Shown: positions 24,343 through 32,056 of the stretch, in pieces
Position numbering within the stretch: the stretch's first letter is position 1
Layout of the letters: the number at the start of each line of letters is the position of its first letter
Origin: Streptomyces sp. NWU339
GTDB lineage: Bacteria > Actinomycetota > Actinomycetes > Streptomycetales > Streptomycetaceae
Reading direction: 5' to 3'
Length of the DNA stretch: 64,000 nt
NCBI RefSeq assembly: GCF_003143855.1
Contig: NZ_QFRK01000003.1
Location: forward strand, 160,734 to 224,733
Program-made: the position numbers and the translations under genes
The notes under the pieces: generated by a model
The model's input: the letters and a program-made list of their open reading frames with translations, nothing else
What the model was told of the DNA's origin: nothing
The model's database searches: none

Positions 24343-25537
24343 CCTGAGCCCCAACGCCGTACGCGACGTCATGCGGCAGGCCGTCGCCCGCGTCGACGCC
24401 GCCACCCCCGCCCACCGCGACCGCGCCGTGGACGCCCTGCGCGCCCTCGCCGTCCTCGGTGTCGTCCTCGGCCACTGGCTGGTCACCGCCCTCGTCGCGG
24501 ACGGCGGCACCCTGCGCACGGCCAGCCCGCTGCAGCACCTGCCGTGGCTGGCGCCCGTGTCGTGGCTGTTCCAGACGCTCGCCGTCTTCTTCCTGGTCGG
24601 CGGGCATGTGGCCACGCGCGGTTACGCCTCCGCCCGCGCCCGCGGCATCCCGTACCACCGCTGGCTGCGGACCCGTCTGGCCCGGCTGTTCAAGCCGGTC
24701 GCCGCCGTTCTCAGCCTGTGGACGGCCGTCGCGGTCGCGCTCCTGCTCTCCGGAACCGAGTACGCGACCGTCCGCACGCTGGTGAAGCTCGCCCTGTCCC
24801 CGCTCTGGTTCCTGCTGGTCTTCGCCGTCCTCACCGCCGCGACCCCGCTGCTGGCCCGGCTCCACCCGCTGTGGCCGCTCGCCGTCGTCCTGCACGTGGA
24901 CCTGCTGCGCTTCGGGCTCGACGGCCCCGACCGGCTCGGCTGGAGCAACCTCGCGGCCGGCTGGATGGTCCCCTACGCCCTGGGCGCCGCCTGGACCCGG
25001 GGCGAGCTGGAACGCCGCCGCTCCGGCCTGCTCCTGCTCGCCGGCGGTACGGCGGCCACGGCCGGGCTCGTCGCCTGGGCGGGCTACCCGGCGTCGATGG
25101 TCGGCGTGCCGGGCGCCGAGGTGTCCAACCTCAACCCGCCGACGCTGGCCGCCGTCACCTTCGGCCTCGCCCAGTGCGGACTGGCGCTGCTGCTGCGGGA
25201 GCGGTTGCGGGCCGTGATGCGGCGTCCGGTCGCCTGGGCGGCGGTGGCGCTGGTCAACCTCTCCGCGATGACGATCTTCCTCTGGCACCAGACGGCCCTG
25301 ATGGCGACCACCGCCACCGGACTTCTCCTCGGCCGCCTTCCCGGCCTGCACACCCGCCCCGACGACCTCGGCTGGGTCGCGGCCCGGCTTGCCTGGCTGC
25401 CGGTGCTCGCCGGAGCGCTCGCGGTCTGCTGGGCCGCGTTCCGGTCCTGGGAACAGGGCGGTGTCGGGCGGCGACGCGGACGGTCCCGGGTGGTCCGCGC
25501 CCACCGCCCGACACCGAAGGGAGCACGTCATGTCTAG
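24335..25537 (+). CDS. Acyltransferase 3 family membrane protein
   Basis: This encodes 400 residues with about ten membrane helices. The catalytic-type His lies early, in RALAVLGVVLGHWLV (residues 30-45), and the conserved Arg region is LRTRLARLFKP. This is the acyltransferase 3/OafA family, which moves acyl groups across the membrane onto sugars, lipids or wall polymers. It overlaps both neighbours by 8 bases (exported hydrolase upstream, histidine kinase downstream). The operon may therefore modify the envelope and sense its state. The acceptor is unknown. Confidence 0.85.
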   Translation: MTDLSPNAVRDVMRQAVARVDAATPAHRDRAVDALRALAVLGVVLGHWLVTALVADGGTLRTASPLQHLPWLAPVSWLFQTLAVFFLVGGHVATRGYASARARGIPYHRWLRTRLARLFKPVAAVLSLWTAVAVALLLSGTEYATVRTLVKLALSPLWFLLVFAVLTAATPLLARLHPLWPLAVVLHVDLLRFGLDGPDRLGWSNLAAGWMVPYALGAAWTRGELERRRSGLLLLAGGTAATAGLVAWAGYPASMVGVPGAEVSNLNPPTLAAVTFGLAQCGLALLLRERLRAVMRRPVAWAAVALVNLSAMTIFLWHQTALMATTATGLLLGRLPGLHTRPDDLGWVAARLAWLPVLAGALAVCWAAFRSWEQGGVGRRRGRSRVVRAHRPTPKGARHV

Positions 25538-26897
25538 GCTGAACCGTGTGGCGGACAAGGGGGCGAAGACTGTCCTGCGGTGGCTGCGGGTGCTGCGGGG
25601 CGACCTGCTGACGGCGCGTTCGGACCCGCTGCCCCCGTCGGTGTGGCTGCGCTGGGTGCCGCACGGGTTCGTGTGCCTGGCCGCGTTCGGCCTCTTCCTC
25701 GGCGACCTGAACCAGCTCCAGGGGTACGGGAAACTGGGCCACGGTGACTCCCTGCTGGTTGCTGGCGGACAGTGCGGGGCGGCTGTTCTCGCGCTGCGGC
25801 GTCCGGTTCCGGCGCTGTGGTTGTCGATCAACTCCTCGCTGGCGGGTGCCGCCCTGCTGCGCCGCATGCTGATGGCCGGCCAGATCGACGGATTCCCGTG
25901 GCCCTGGCATGGCTGGGGGATCGCGGCCCACCTGCTCGTCCTGCTGCTGCTCGCCCTGCGCGTGCCCACCCGCGTCTCCGTCGCGGCGCTGGCTCTGACG
26001 GCGTTGCTCACCTATGTCATCCAGGGACTCTGGGGCGCGTGGAACTACTCGCCCACCGGCCAGACCGCCGTCGTCCTGTTCGCCGTCGCCGTCGTCCTCG
26101 GCGTCGCCCTGCGCGGCCGTCGCGAGGCCCGCGCCGAACTCGTGGAGCAGACCACGCTCACCGCCGAGGAACGCTCCCAGCGCACCCTGCTGGAGGAACG
26201 CAGCCGGATCGCCCGCGAGCTGCACGACGTCGTCGCCCACCACATGTCGGTCATCTCCATCCAGGCCCAGGTCGCCCCGCACCTGGTGGAGAACCCGTCC
26301 GAGGAGCTGAAGGAGAACCTGGCCGGCATCCGGCAGAACGCCGTCGACGCGCTGACCGAACTGCGCCGCGTCCTGGGCGTCCTGCGCTCCGAACACCCCG
26401 GCGGCACCGGCGATCACGAGGGCGTACCCGGCCCGCATCCGGACGGCTCCGTCACCGCGCCCCACGCCCCGCAGCCCACCCTGGACCGGCTGGGGGCGCT
26501 GGTGGAGAACACCAGGACCGCCGGACTGGCCGTGACCACGGAGATCACCGGCGAGCGACGGCCGCTGCCGCCCGGTGTGGAGCTGTCGGCGTACCGGATC
26601 GTGCAGGAGGCGCTGAGCAACGTCCTGCGCCACGCACCCGGCGCCACCGCCCAGGTCCGCCTCGCCTACGACCGGGGCGGGTTGCGGGTCGAGGTCCTCA
26701 ACAGCCGCCCCACCCGTGAGGCACCGCTGTCCTCGGGCGCCGGGCACGGGCTGCTCGGGATGCGGGAACGGGCCGCGATGCTCGGCGGCACCCTCACGGC
26801 CGGCCCTTGGACCGGCCACGGCTACAAGGTCGAGGCCCACCTCCCGCTCTCCGCCCCGCACGCTTCCGACCCCCCTCCACAGGACGGCCCCGCATGA
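25530..26897 (+). CDS. Sensor histidine kinase (HisKA_3 type), copy 1
   Basis: This encodes 455 residues from ATG 25530. Five or so hydrophobic helices occupy residues 45-200. A dimerisation/phosphoacceptor helix follows, with the His in RIARELHDVVAHHMSVISIQ. The ATP-binding domain has AYRIVQEALSNVLRHAPG (N box) and GAGHGLLGMRERAAML (G box). This is the NarX/DesK/LiaS class that pairs with LuxR-type regulators. Its stop overlaps the regulator start by 4 bases. The paralogue at 27666 shares long near-identical blocks around the N box. Confidence 0.92.
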   Translation: MSRLNRVADKGAKTVLRWLRVLRGDLLTARSDPLPPSVWLRWVPHGFVCLAAFGLFLGDLNQLQGYGKLGHGDSLLVAGGQCGAAVLALRRPVPALWLSINSSLAGAALLRRMLMAGQIDGFPWPWHGWGIAAHLLVLLLLALRVPTRVSVAALALTALLTYVIQGLWGAWNYSPTGQTAVVLFAVAVVLGVALRGRREARAELVEQTTLTAEERSQRTLLEERSRIARELHDVVAHHMSVISIQAQVAPHLVENPSEELKENLAGIRQNAVDALTELRRVLGVLRSEHPGGTGDHEGVPGPHPDGSVTAPHAPQPTLDRLGALVENTRTAGLAVTTEITGERRPLPPGVELSAYRIVQEALSNVLRHAPGATAQVRLAYDRGGLRVEVLNSRPTREAPLSSGAGHGLLGMRERAAMLGGTLTAGPWTGHGYKVEAHLPLSAPHASDPPPQDGPA

Positions 26898-27556
26898 TCC
26901 GCGTACTCGTCGCCGACGACCAGCAGATGGTCCGGCAGGGTTTCACCGTGCTGCTGAACACCCAGCCCGACATCGAGGTGATCGGCCAAGCGGTGGACGG
27001 ACTGGACGCGGTCGCCCAGGTCGCCGAACTCGCCCCGGACGTCGTCCTGATGGACATCCGCATGCCCGAACTCGGCGGCATCGAGGCCACCCGCCGCATC
27101 ACCACGGCCACCCCGCACATCCGTGTGCTGGTGCTGACCACCTTCGACCTCGACGAGTACGTGTACGAGGCACTGCGGGCCGGCGCCTCCGGCTTTCTGC
27201 TGAAGGACGCCTCCGCCGACCAACTCGCCGAGGCGGTAAGGGTGGTGGCATCCGGAGACGCCCTGCTCGCGCCCGGCATCACCCGCCGCCTGATAGCCGA
27301 GTTCTCCCGGCTGGACGCCAGACCCCGCCCCCCGCTCAGGGACCGCGTGGGCGACCTCACCGAACGCGAGACGGAGGTGCTCTCGCTGATCGCGCAGGGC
27401 CTGTCGAACGCGGAGATCGCACGGCGACTGGTGGTGGCCGAGCAGACCGTGAAGACGCACGTCGGCCGCATCCTGGTGAAACTGGGCCTGCGCGACCGCA
27501 CCCAGGCAGCGGTCTTCGCCTACGAGTCGGGGCTGGTCCGTCCCTCGGGGTACTGA
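26894..27556 (+). CDS. NarL/FixJ-type response regulator, copy 1
   Basis: This encodes 220 residues. The receiver domain carries the acidic pair in VLVADDQQ, the phospho-acceptor Asp in VVLMDIRMPEL, and the switch Thr and Lys in LTTFD and FLLKDAS. The C-terminal LuxR helix-turn-helix is LTERETEVLSLIAQGLSNAE followed by VKTHVGRILVKL. It is the cognate regulator of the kinase just upstream (ATGA overlap) and probably controls its own operon. ATG 26894 is used because the receiver begins immediately after it. Confidence 0.94.
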   Translation: MIRVLVADDQQMVRQGFTVLLNTQPDIEVIGQAVDGLDAVAQVAELAPDVVLMDIRMPELGGIEATRRITTATPHIRVLVLTTFDLDEYVYEALRAGASGFLLKDASADQLAEAVRVVASGDALLAPGITRRLIAEFSRLDARPRPPLRDRVGDLTERETEVLSLIAQGLSNAEIARRLVVAEQTVKTHVGRILVKLGLRDRTQAAVFAYESGLVRPSGY

Positions 27557-27600
27557 TCCTCCAGGGGGCCGGGAGGCCGTCAGCGCGGCCCGCGTAGTAC

Positions 27601-27630
27601 CTGAGACGGACGCCCGGGAACCCGTCTCAG
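27601..27630. promoter_or_regulatory. Inverted repeat upstream of the second two-component operon
   Basis: CTGAGACGG and its perfect complement are separated by 12 bases, starting inside the TACCTGAGA motif shared with 23268-23276. It lies 36-66 bases before the kinase start. It may be an operator for one of the LuxR-type regulators or a terminator for the first operon. Confidence 0.4.
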
Positions 27631-27665
27631 CGGGGACGACCGCGGTCGCCCGAGCGGCCTACCGT

Positions 27666-29024
27666 GTGAGCGTGACCGAGACGACGACTCACCTGAAGCC
27701 GCCGACCGCGGGCGGGGCCGGGACATCGCGCAGCCCGGAGTACCGGCTGGCCCAGAAAGCCCTGGGCGGGCTGCGCCAGGACCTGTTCCACGATGCTTTC
27801 GCCTACCGTCCGCTGCCGCGCACGGACGCGTCCGGGCCGATCGCCCGCCGACTGCCCGGCCGGCTGCGGTCCGCCGCGGAGCAGCTTCCGCACACGGTGG
27901 TGGCCCTGGCCGCCCTGTTCGTCCTGTGGGTCGGTGCGGCGGGCGGCGACACCGACAACGGTCCGCTGTCCCTGCTGATCGGCCTGATCTGCGCGCTCCC
28001 CGTGCTGGCCACCCTGATCCGGCCGGTCGGCGCGTTCTGGCTGTCGATGGCGGCGACCCCCGTGACCGCGGTACTGAACGGAGGCTGGGGCGAATGGCCG
28101 TGGGTGCCCGGCGCGTTCATCAGCCACCTGGTGGTGCTGGTCGTCGTGGCGCTCCGCACCCGGCCCCGCACTGCCGCCTGGATGTGGGTCCTGACCGCCC
28201 TGTACGCCTTCTTCTCGAACGCTGTGTTCGGCGGCCCGTACTACTACACGAACGGCGCGCCCATGACGGTGACCTCCGCCATCGCCCTGCTCGTGGTCTC
28301 CCTCTGGCACGTCCGCCACACCGCCCAACAGGAGGTGACCGCCCAGCAGACGGTCACCGCGCACGAACGCTCCCGGCGCACGCTCCTCGAGGAGCGCACC
28401 ACCATCGCCCGCGAGCTGCACGACGTGGTGGCCCACCACATGTCGGTGGTCGCCATCCAGGCCGAGGCCGCCCCCTACCGGGTGGAGAACCCGCCGCCCG
28501 AGCTGGAGCGCGCCTTCGCCACCATCCGCGAGAACGCGGTGGCCGCGCTCACCGAGCTGCGCCGGGTCCTCGGCGTGGTCCGAGCCGAGGACTACGAGGC
28601 CCCCGACGCCCCGCAGCCCACCCTCGCCGACCTGGACGCCCTGCTCGCCAATGTGCGGGACACGGGTCTGGACGTGGAGAAGGTGGTGACCGGGGCGGTG
28701 CGCGAGCTGCCGCAGGGCGTGGAGCTGTCGGCGTACCGGATCGTGCAGGAGGCGCTGAGCAACAGCCTGCGGCACGCGCCGGGAGCGAGCGCCCGGGTCG
28801 AGATCGGGTACGTCCTCGGCGGCCTCGGCCTGCGCGTGGTCAACGGCCCGGTCCCCGCACCGAACCTGGTCAAACCCTCGCCCGGCGCCGGGCACGGCGT
28901 CACCGGCATGCGCGAGCGGGTCACCATGCTGAACGGCGAGATGACGGCCGGCCCGACCGACGACGGCGGCTACGAGGTCGCGGTGTTCCTGCCGGTCGCC
29001 TCGGTGAACGAGGGAGAGGCATGA
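27666..29024 (+). CDS. Sensor histidine kinase (HisKA_3 type), copy 2
   Basis: This encodes 452 residues from GTG 27666 (GTG 27672 is equally possible). The layout follows copy 1: membrane helices at about residues 75-215, phosphoacceptor TIARELHDVVAHHMSVVAIQ, N box AYRIVQEALSNSLRHAPG, G box GAGHGVTGMRERVTML. The N-terminal 70 residues are different and soluble, so the sensed signal may differ. The stop overlaps the start of its regulator. Copies 1 and 2 most likely arose by tandem duplication of a kinase-regulator pair. Confidence 0.92.
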   Translation: MSVTETTTHLKPPTAGGAGTSRSPEYRLAQKALGGLRQDLFHDAFAYRPLPRTDASGPIARRLPGRLRSAAEQLPHTVVALAALFVLWVGAAGGDTDNGPLSLLIGLICALPVLATLIRPVGAFWLSMAATPVTAVLNGGWGEWPWVPGAFISHLVVLVVVALRTRPRTAAWMWVLTALYAFFSNAVFGGPYYYTNGAPMTVTSAIALLVVSLWHVRHTAQQEVTAQQTVTAHERSRRTLLEERTTIARELHDVVAHHMSVVAIQAEAAPYRVENPPPELERAFATIRENAVAALTELRRVLGVVRAEDYEAPDAPQPTLADLDALLANVRDTGLDVEKVVTGAVRELPQGVELSAYRIVQEALSNSLRHAPGASARVEIGYVLGGLGLRVVNGPVPAPNLVKPSPGAGHGVTGMRERVTMLNGEMTAGPTDDGGYEVAVFLPVASVNEGEA

Positions 29025-29686
29025 CCATTCGCGTCCTGATCGCGGACGACCAGATGATGGTGCGCGAGGGCTTCTCGGTGCTGCTGAACGCGATGCCGGG
29101 CATCGAGGTCGTCGGCGAGGCCGTCAACGGCCGGGAGGCGGTGGACCGGGTCCGCGAACTCGCCCCCGACGTCGTCCTGATGGACATCCGCATGCCCGAG
29201 CTGAACGGCATCGAAGCGACCCGCGAGATCGTCGCCGCCGACAGCACCGCGAAGGTGCTGGTGCTGACCACCTTCGACCTCGACGAGTACGTCTACCAGG
29301 CGCTGCGCGCGGGCGCCTCCGGCTTCCTCCTCAAGGACGCCTCGGCCCGCCAACTCGCCGACGGGGTGCGGATCGTCGCGTCCGGAGAGGCGCTGCTCGC
29401 CCCCACGGTGACCAAACGCCTGATCACGGAGTTCTCCAAACTGTCCGAGGCCCCGCGACTGATGCCGTCCGCGCACGCGGCCTACGGCGACCTGACCGAA
29501 CGGGAGACGGAGGTCCTGGTCCTCATCGCGCAGGGCTTGTCGAACTCGGAGATCGCCGGACGCCTGGTGGTCGCCGAGTCGACGATCAAGACCCATGTGA
29601 GCCGCATCCTGGTGAAGTTGGGCCTCCGCGACCGCACCCAGGCAGCCGTCTTCGCCTACGAGGCCCGGCTGGTGACACCGGGCTGA
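29021..29686 (+). CDS. NarL/FixJ-type response regulator, copy 2
   Basis: This encodes 221 residues. The receiver residues are conserved: acidic pair in VLIADDQM, Asp in VVLMDIRMPEL, Thr in LTTFD, Lys in FLLKDAS. The LuxR-type DNA-binding domain includes LTERETEVLVLIAQGLSNSE and IKTHVSRILVKLGLRDRTQ. Recognition-helix residues differ from copy 1 only slightly (AESTIKTHVSR versus AEQTVKTHVGR), so the two regulators may bind overlapping sites. Its 3' end overlaps the convergent ATPase gene by 31 bases. Confidence 0.94.
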   Translation: MTIRVLIADDQMMVREGFSVLLNAMPGIEVVGEAVNGREAVDRVRELAPDVVLMDIRMPELNGIEATREIVAADSTAKVLVLTTFDLDEYVYQALRAGASGFLLKDASARQLADGVRIVASGEALLAPTVTKRLITEFSKLSEAPRLMPSAHAAYGDLTERETEVLVLIAQGLSNSEIAGRLVVAESTIKTHVSRILVKLGLRDRTQAAVFAYEARLVTPG

Positions 29687-30114
29687 CCGGGCTGACCGGG
29701 CTGACCGGGCTGACCGGAGAGCTCGCACCACACGTACTTGCCCCGGTTGCCGAACCTGGAGAGCGGATGCCAGCACCACAGGTCGGAGCAGGCCCTGACC
29801 AGGGCAAGCCCCCGGCCGTCCTCGTCGGTGACGTTTCCGTTCAACCCGGCAGGGGCGAGCGGCGGTTCGGGGTCCGCGTCCCACGCGCCGATCCGCAGCA
29901 CGCCGGCCGACCACCGCACCCGCAGCGCGGCGGGCCCCTTGGTGTGCCGCACGGCGTTGGTGATCAGCTCCGTCGCCAGCAGTTCGGCGACGTCGACCAG
30001 GCGGATCAGGCCGTGCATCGTGAGGATGAGCCGGAGGGTGCGGCGACTGATGGTGACGGCGCGCAGGTCGTTCGGGATGTACAGGGAGTACTCCCAGGGC
30101 TCGTCTTCGGGCAT
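29656..30114 (-). CDS. HATPase_c-type anti-sigma-like ATP-binding protein (AbaA/WhiJ-associated)
   Basis: This encodes 152 residues from ATG 30114, chosen for its GGAG site; an earlier in-frame start gives 175. The fold is a single-domain GHKL ATPase: TELITNAVRHTKG (N box), IGAWDADPEPP and EDGRGLALVRACSDLW (G2-like). It has no His-containing domain, as in RsbW/SpoIIAB-like proteins. It lies divergently from a WhiJ-type regulator and a DUF397 gene, the triplet repeated many times in Streptomyces genomes. The C-terminus ends in tandem GQP triplets encoded by a 9-bp repeat. Confidence 0.85.
   Translation of the reverse strand: MPEDEPWEYSLYIPNDLRAVTISRRTLRLILTMHGLIRLVDVAELLATELITNAVRHTKGPAALRVRWSAGVLRIGAWDADPEPPLAPAGLNGNVTDEDGRGLALVRACSDLWCWHPLSRFGNRGKYVWCELSGQPGQPGQPGQPGVTSRAS
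29683..29717. repeat. Four tandem copies of a 9-bp unit
   Basis: The unit ctgaccggg is repeated in the overlap zone of two convergent genes. On the minus strand it encodes the Gln-Pro-Gly repeats at the end of the ATPase-like protein. Confidence 0.9.
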
Positions 30115-30251
30115 GCGTCGACTCCGTTCGGTGAGGTGAGGGGCGTCGCAGCCACCGGGCGGTGTCATTGCCGCAGCCGTCATGACAGGACGAAGCGGTG
30201 CGCTTCCGGTGCCCCGGTGTTTCGCAGCGTGTGCGTCGCGTCACTGACGGT

Positions 30252-30271
30252 AGAGGAGTAATTTCTCCTCT
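30252..30271. promoter_or_regulatory. Palindrome between the ATPase and XRE genes
   Basis: AGAGGAG, 6 AT-rich bases, then CTCCTCT form a perfect inverted repeat in a locally AT-richer divergent intergenic region. A TATAAT-like CATAAT follows at 30285. This is a likely operator/promoter for the XRE gene. Confidence 0.45.
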
Positions 30272-30340
30272 CGCAAGCTGTTGCCATAATTTGGCACTCG
30301 AACGTGGCACGTACGCAGAGGCGTTGGGGACGGAGAACGT

Positions 30341-31192
30341 ATGGCGCCGAGAAGTAATCCCACCGCTCGGCAGGTGCGGCTGGGGACTGAGTTGCGCAAG
30401 CTGCGCGAGGCGACGGGCATGAAGGCGCGCGAGGTGGCGACGTTCCTGAACTCGACTTCGGCGCAGATGAGTCAGGTGGAGTTGGGCATCTCAGGCGTCA
30501 GCGCGGAGCGCGTTCGCCGGCTGGCAGCTCATTACGGCTGCGGGGACGAGGCGTTCATCGACGCTCTGGCGTCCTTGGCCAGTGAGCGGTCACACGGCTG
30601 GTGGGACGACTACCGAGGAGTCCTGCCGCAGGTGAACATGGATGTGGCCGAGGCGGAACATCACGCGACCTTCCTGCGGGAGGTTGTGATCACGCACGTT
30701 CCCGGGCTTCTCCAGACCCCGGACTACGCTCGGGCGGTCTTCAGGTACATGCGCCCTGATCTGCCCGAGAGTGAACTGGCGCCGCGCGTGGAGCACAGGA
30801 TGAGACGACGCAAGGCGATCGAGGGTGACAGGCCGACCCCGTACGAGACGGTGATTCACGAGTTCGCCCTGCGTATTCGTGTGGCCGACCGCCAGACGGC
30901 CGTGTCTCAGCTTCGGCTCATCCTGGACGAGATCGAAGAGGGCCACGCCACCGTGCGGATCATCCCGGTCGACCGGGACGGCTTCGCTGGTGCTGACGCA
31001 TCGATGATGTACCTGGGTGGGCCGGTACCCAAGTTGGACACGGGGCTCCTCGACTCACCCACGGGCACCCTGTTCATCGATGCGGCAGCCCACTTGGATC
31101 GGCTCCGAACGCTTTTCTGCACGGTGAAGAAGTCGTCGCTGAACCCCTCGGAGTCACGGGACTTCGTTCACCGCTTGACGAAGGAGCTTTGA
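30341..31192 (+). CDS. XRE-family regulator with DUF5753 domain (WhiJ-like)
   Basis: This encodes 283 residues. An N-terminal helix-turn-helix occupies residues 10-65 (LRKLREATGMKAREVATFLN, then SQVELGISGVSAERVRRLAAHY). The DUF5753 effector domain follows (HVPGLLQTPDYARAVFR, ERMRRRKAIEG-type helix read here as HRMRRRKAIEGD, and VRIIPVDRDGFAG). Such regulators control development or secondary metabolism locally and are normally paired with a DUF397 protein. The stop overlaps the DUF397 start (TGATG). GC content is lower here than in flanking genes, in keeping with a mobile regulatory cassette. Confidence 0.92.
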   Translation: MAPRSNPTARQVRLGTELRKLREATGMKAREVATFLNSTSAQMSQVELGISGVSAERVRRLAAHYGCGDEAFIDALASLASERSHGWWDDYRGVLPQVNMDVAEAEHHATFLREVVITHVPGLLQTPDYARAVFRYMRPDLPESELAPRVEHRMRRRKAIEGDRPTPYETVIHEFALRIRVADRQTAVSQLRLILDEIEEGHATVRIIPVDRDGFAGADASMMYLGGPVPKLDTGLLDSPTGTLFIDAAAHLDRLRTLFCTVKKSSLNPSESRDFVHRLTKEL

Positions 31193-31371
31193 TGAACTGG
31201 CGGAAGTCCACCTACTCCGGCGGCGGCGAAGGCAACACCTGTGTCGAGATCGCTGCCCTCTCCACTCACATAGCCATCCGCGACTCCAAGGCCCCTGCCC
31301 GAGCCACTCTCTCCTTCCCCGCCCGCTCCTTCAGCGCCTTCATCGAATCGGTCAAGAGGTCGCGCGGATAG
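31192..31371 (+). CDS. DUF397 small protein (BldB-associated type)
   Basis: This encodes 59 residues from ATG 31192, overlapping the stop of the XRE gene. The full DUF397 pattern is present: W-R-K-S-T-Y-S, then GGGEGNTCVEIA, then IAIRDSK, and a final FSAFIESVK helix. DUF397 proteins act with WhiJ-type regulators, probably by binding them and relieving repression. It is a cytoplasmic one-domain protein of normal size. Confidence 0.93.
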   Translation: MNWRKSTYSGGGEGNTCVEIAALSTHIAIRDSKAPARATLSFPARSFSAFIESVKRSRG

Positions 31372-31422
31372 GCGGGTGGGCGGGGGCAGGCCGACCGCGG
31401 TGTGGGTGTGGCGGCCCGTACG

Positions 31423-31965
31423 TCAGACCCGCTCCAGAGGCCGGTGCGGTCCGCTGGGAAGCTCCGCTTCGATCGCGTCGCCCGGGCGCACCACGCCGCC
31501 CTCCTTCACGATGCTCATGATTCCCGTCTTGCGCACGAGGTTCCCGGCTTCGTCGCGGCCGACCACCTGCTTCAGCAGCCCGTCCTGGAAGGTGTCGATC
31601 TGCAGGCAGGGATTGCGCAGGCCGGTCACCTCCAGCACCGCGTCGTCACCGATGCGCAGCAGCGTGCCGACCGGCAGACCGAGCAGATCGATGCCCCGGG
31701 TGGTGATGTTCTCGCCGAGGTCACCGGGCACCACCTTGAACCCCTCCGCCCCGACCTCGGCGAAGAGCTCCTCATGGATGAGGTGGACCTGGCGCAGGTT
31801 CGGCTGGGTGGGGTCCTGCGCGACCCGTGAGCGGTGCTTGACCGTTACGCCGGCGTGCACGTCCCCCTCGACCCCGAGCCCGGCGAGCAGCGTGATGCTG
31901 TCCCGGTTCGGCTTGGTGAACGAGTACTCGCCGTTGCTGCTGACTGCCGTGACCGTCCCGCGCAT
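31423..31965 (-). CDS. MOSC domain protein
   Basis: This encodes 180 residues from ATG 31965 (GGGGAT site; an earlier in-frame start adds 11). The MOSC fold carries LGVEGDVHAGVTVKHRSR, PGDLGENITTRGIDL, and the conserved Cys in LRNPCLQIDTF. MOSC domains handle molybdenum cofactor sulfur or sulfur-containing detoxification (YiiM/YuaD group). It is a single gene; no molybdenum-cofactor genes are adjacent. Confidence 0.9.
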   Translation of the reverse strand: MRGTVTAVSSNGEYSFTKPNRDSITLLAGLGVEGDVHAGVTVKHRSRVAQDPTQPNLRQVHLIHEELFAEVGAEGFKVVPGDLGENITTRGIDLLGLPVGTLLRIGDDAVLEVTGLRNPCLQIDTFQDGLLKQVVGRDEAGNLVRKTGIMSIVKEGGVVRPGDAIEAELPSGPHRPLERV

Positions 31966-32056
31966 CCTCGGATCCCCCTGGTGACAATGCTGAGCCACGA
32001 CCCTAACTCCTGGGCCACCCGAGCACAGCGGCCCGGAATCATCCGCGGGAGGCGCG

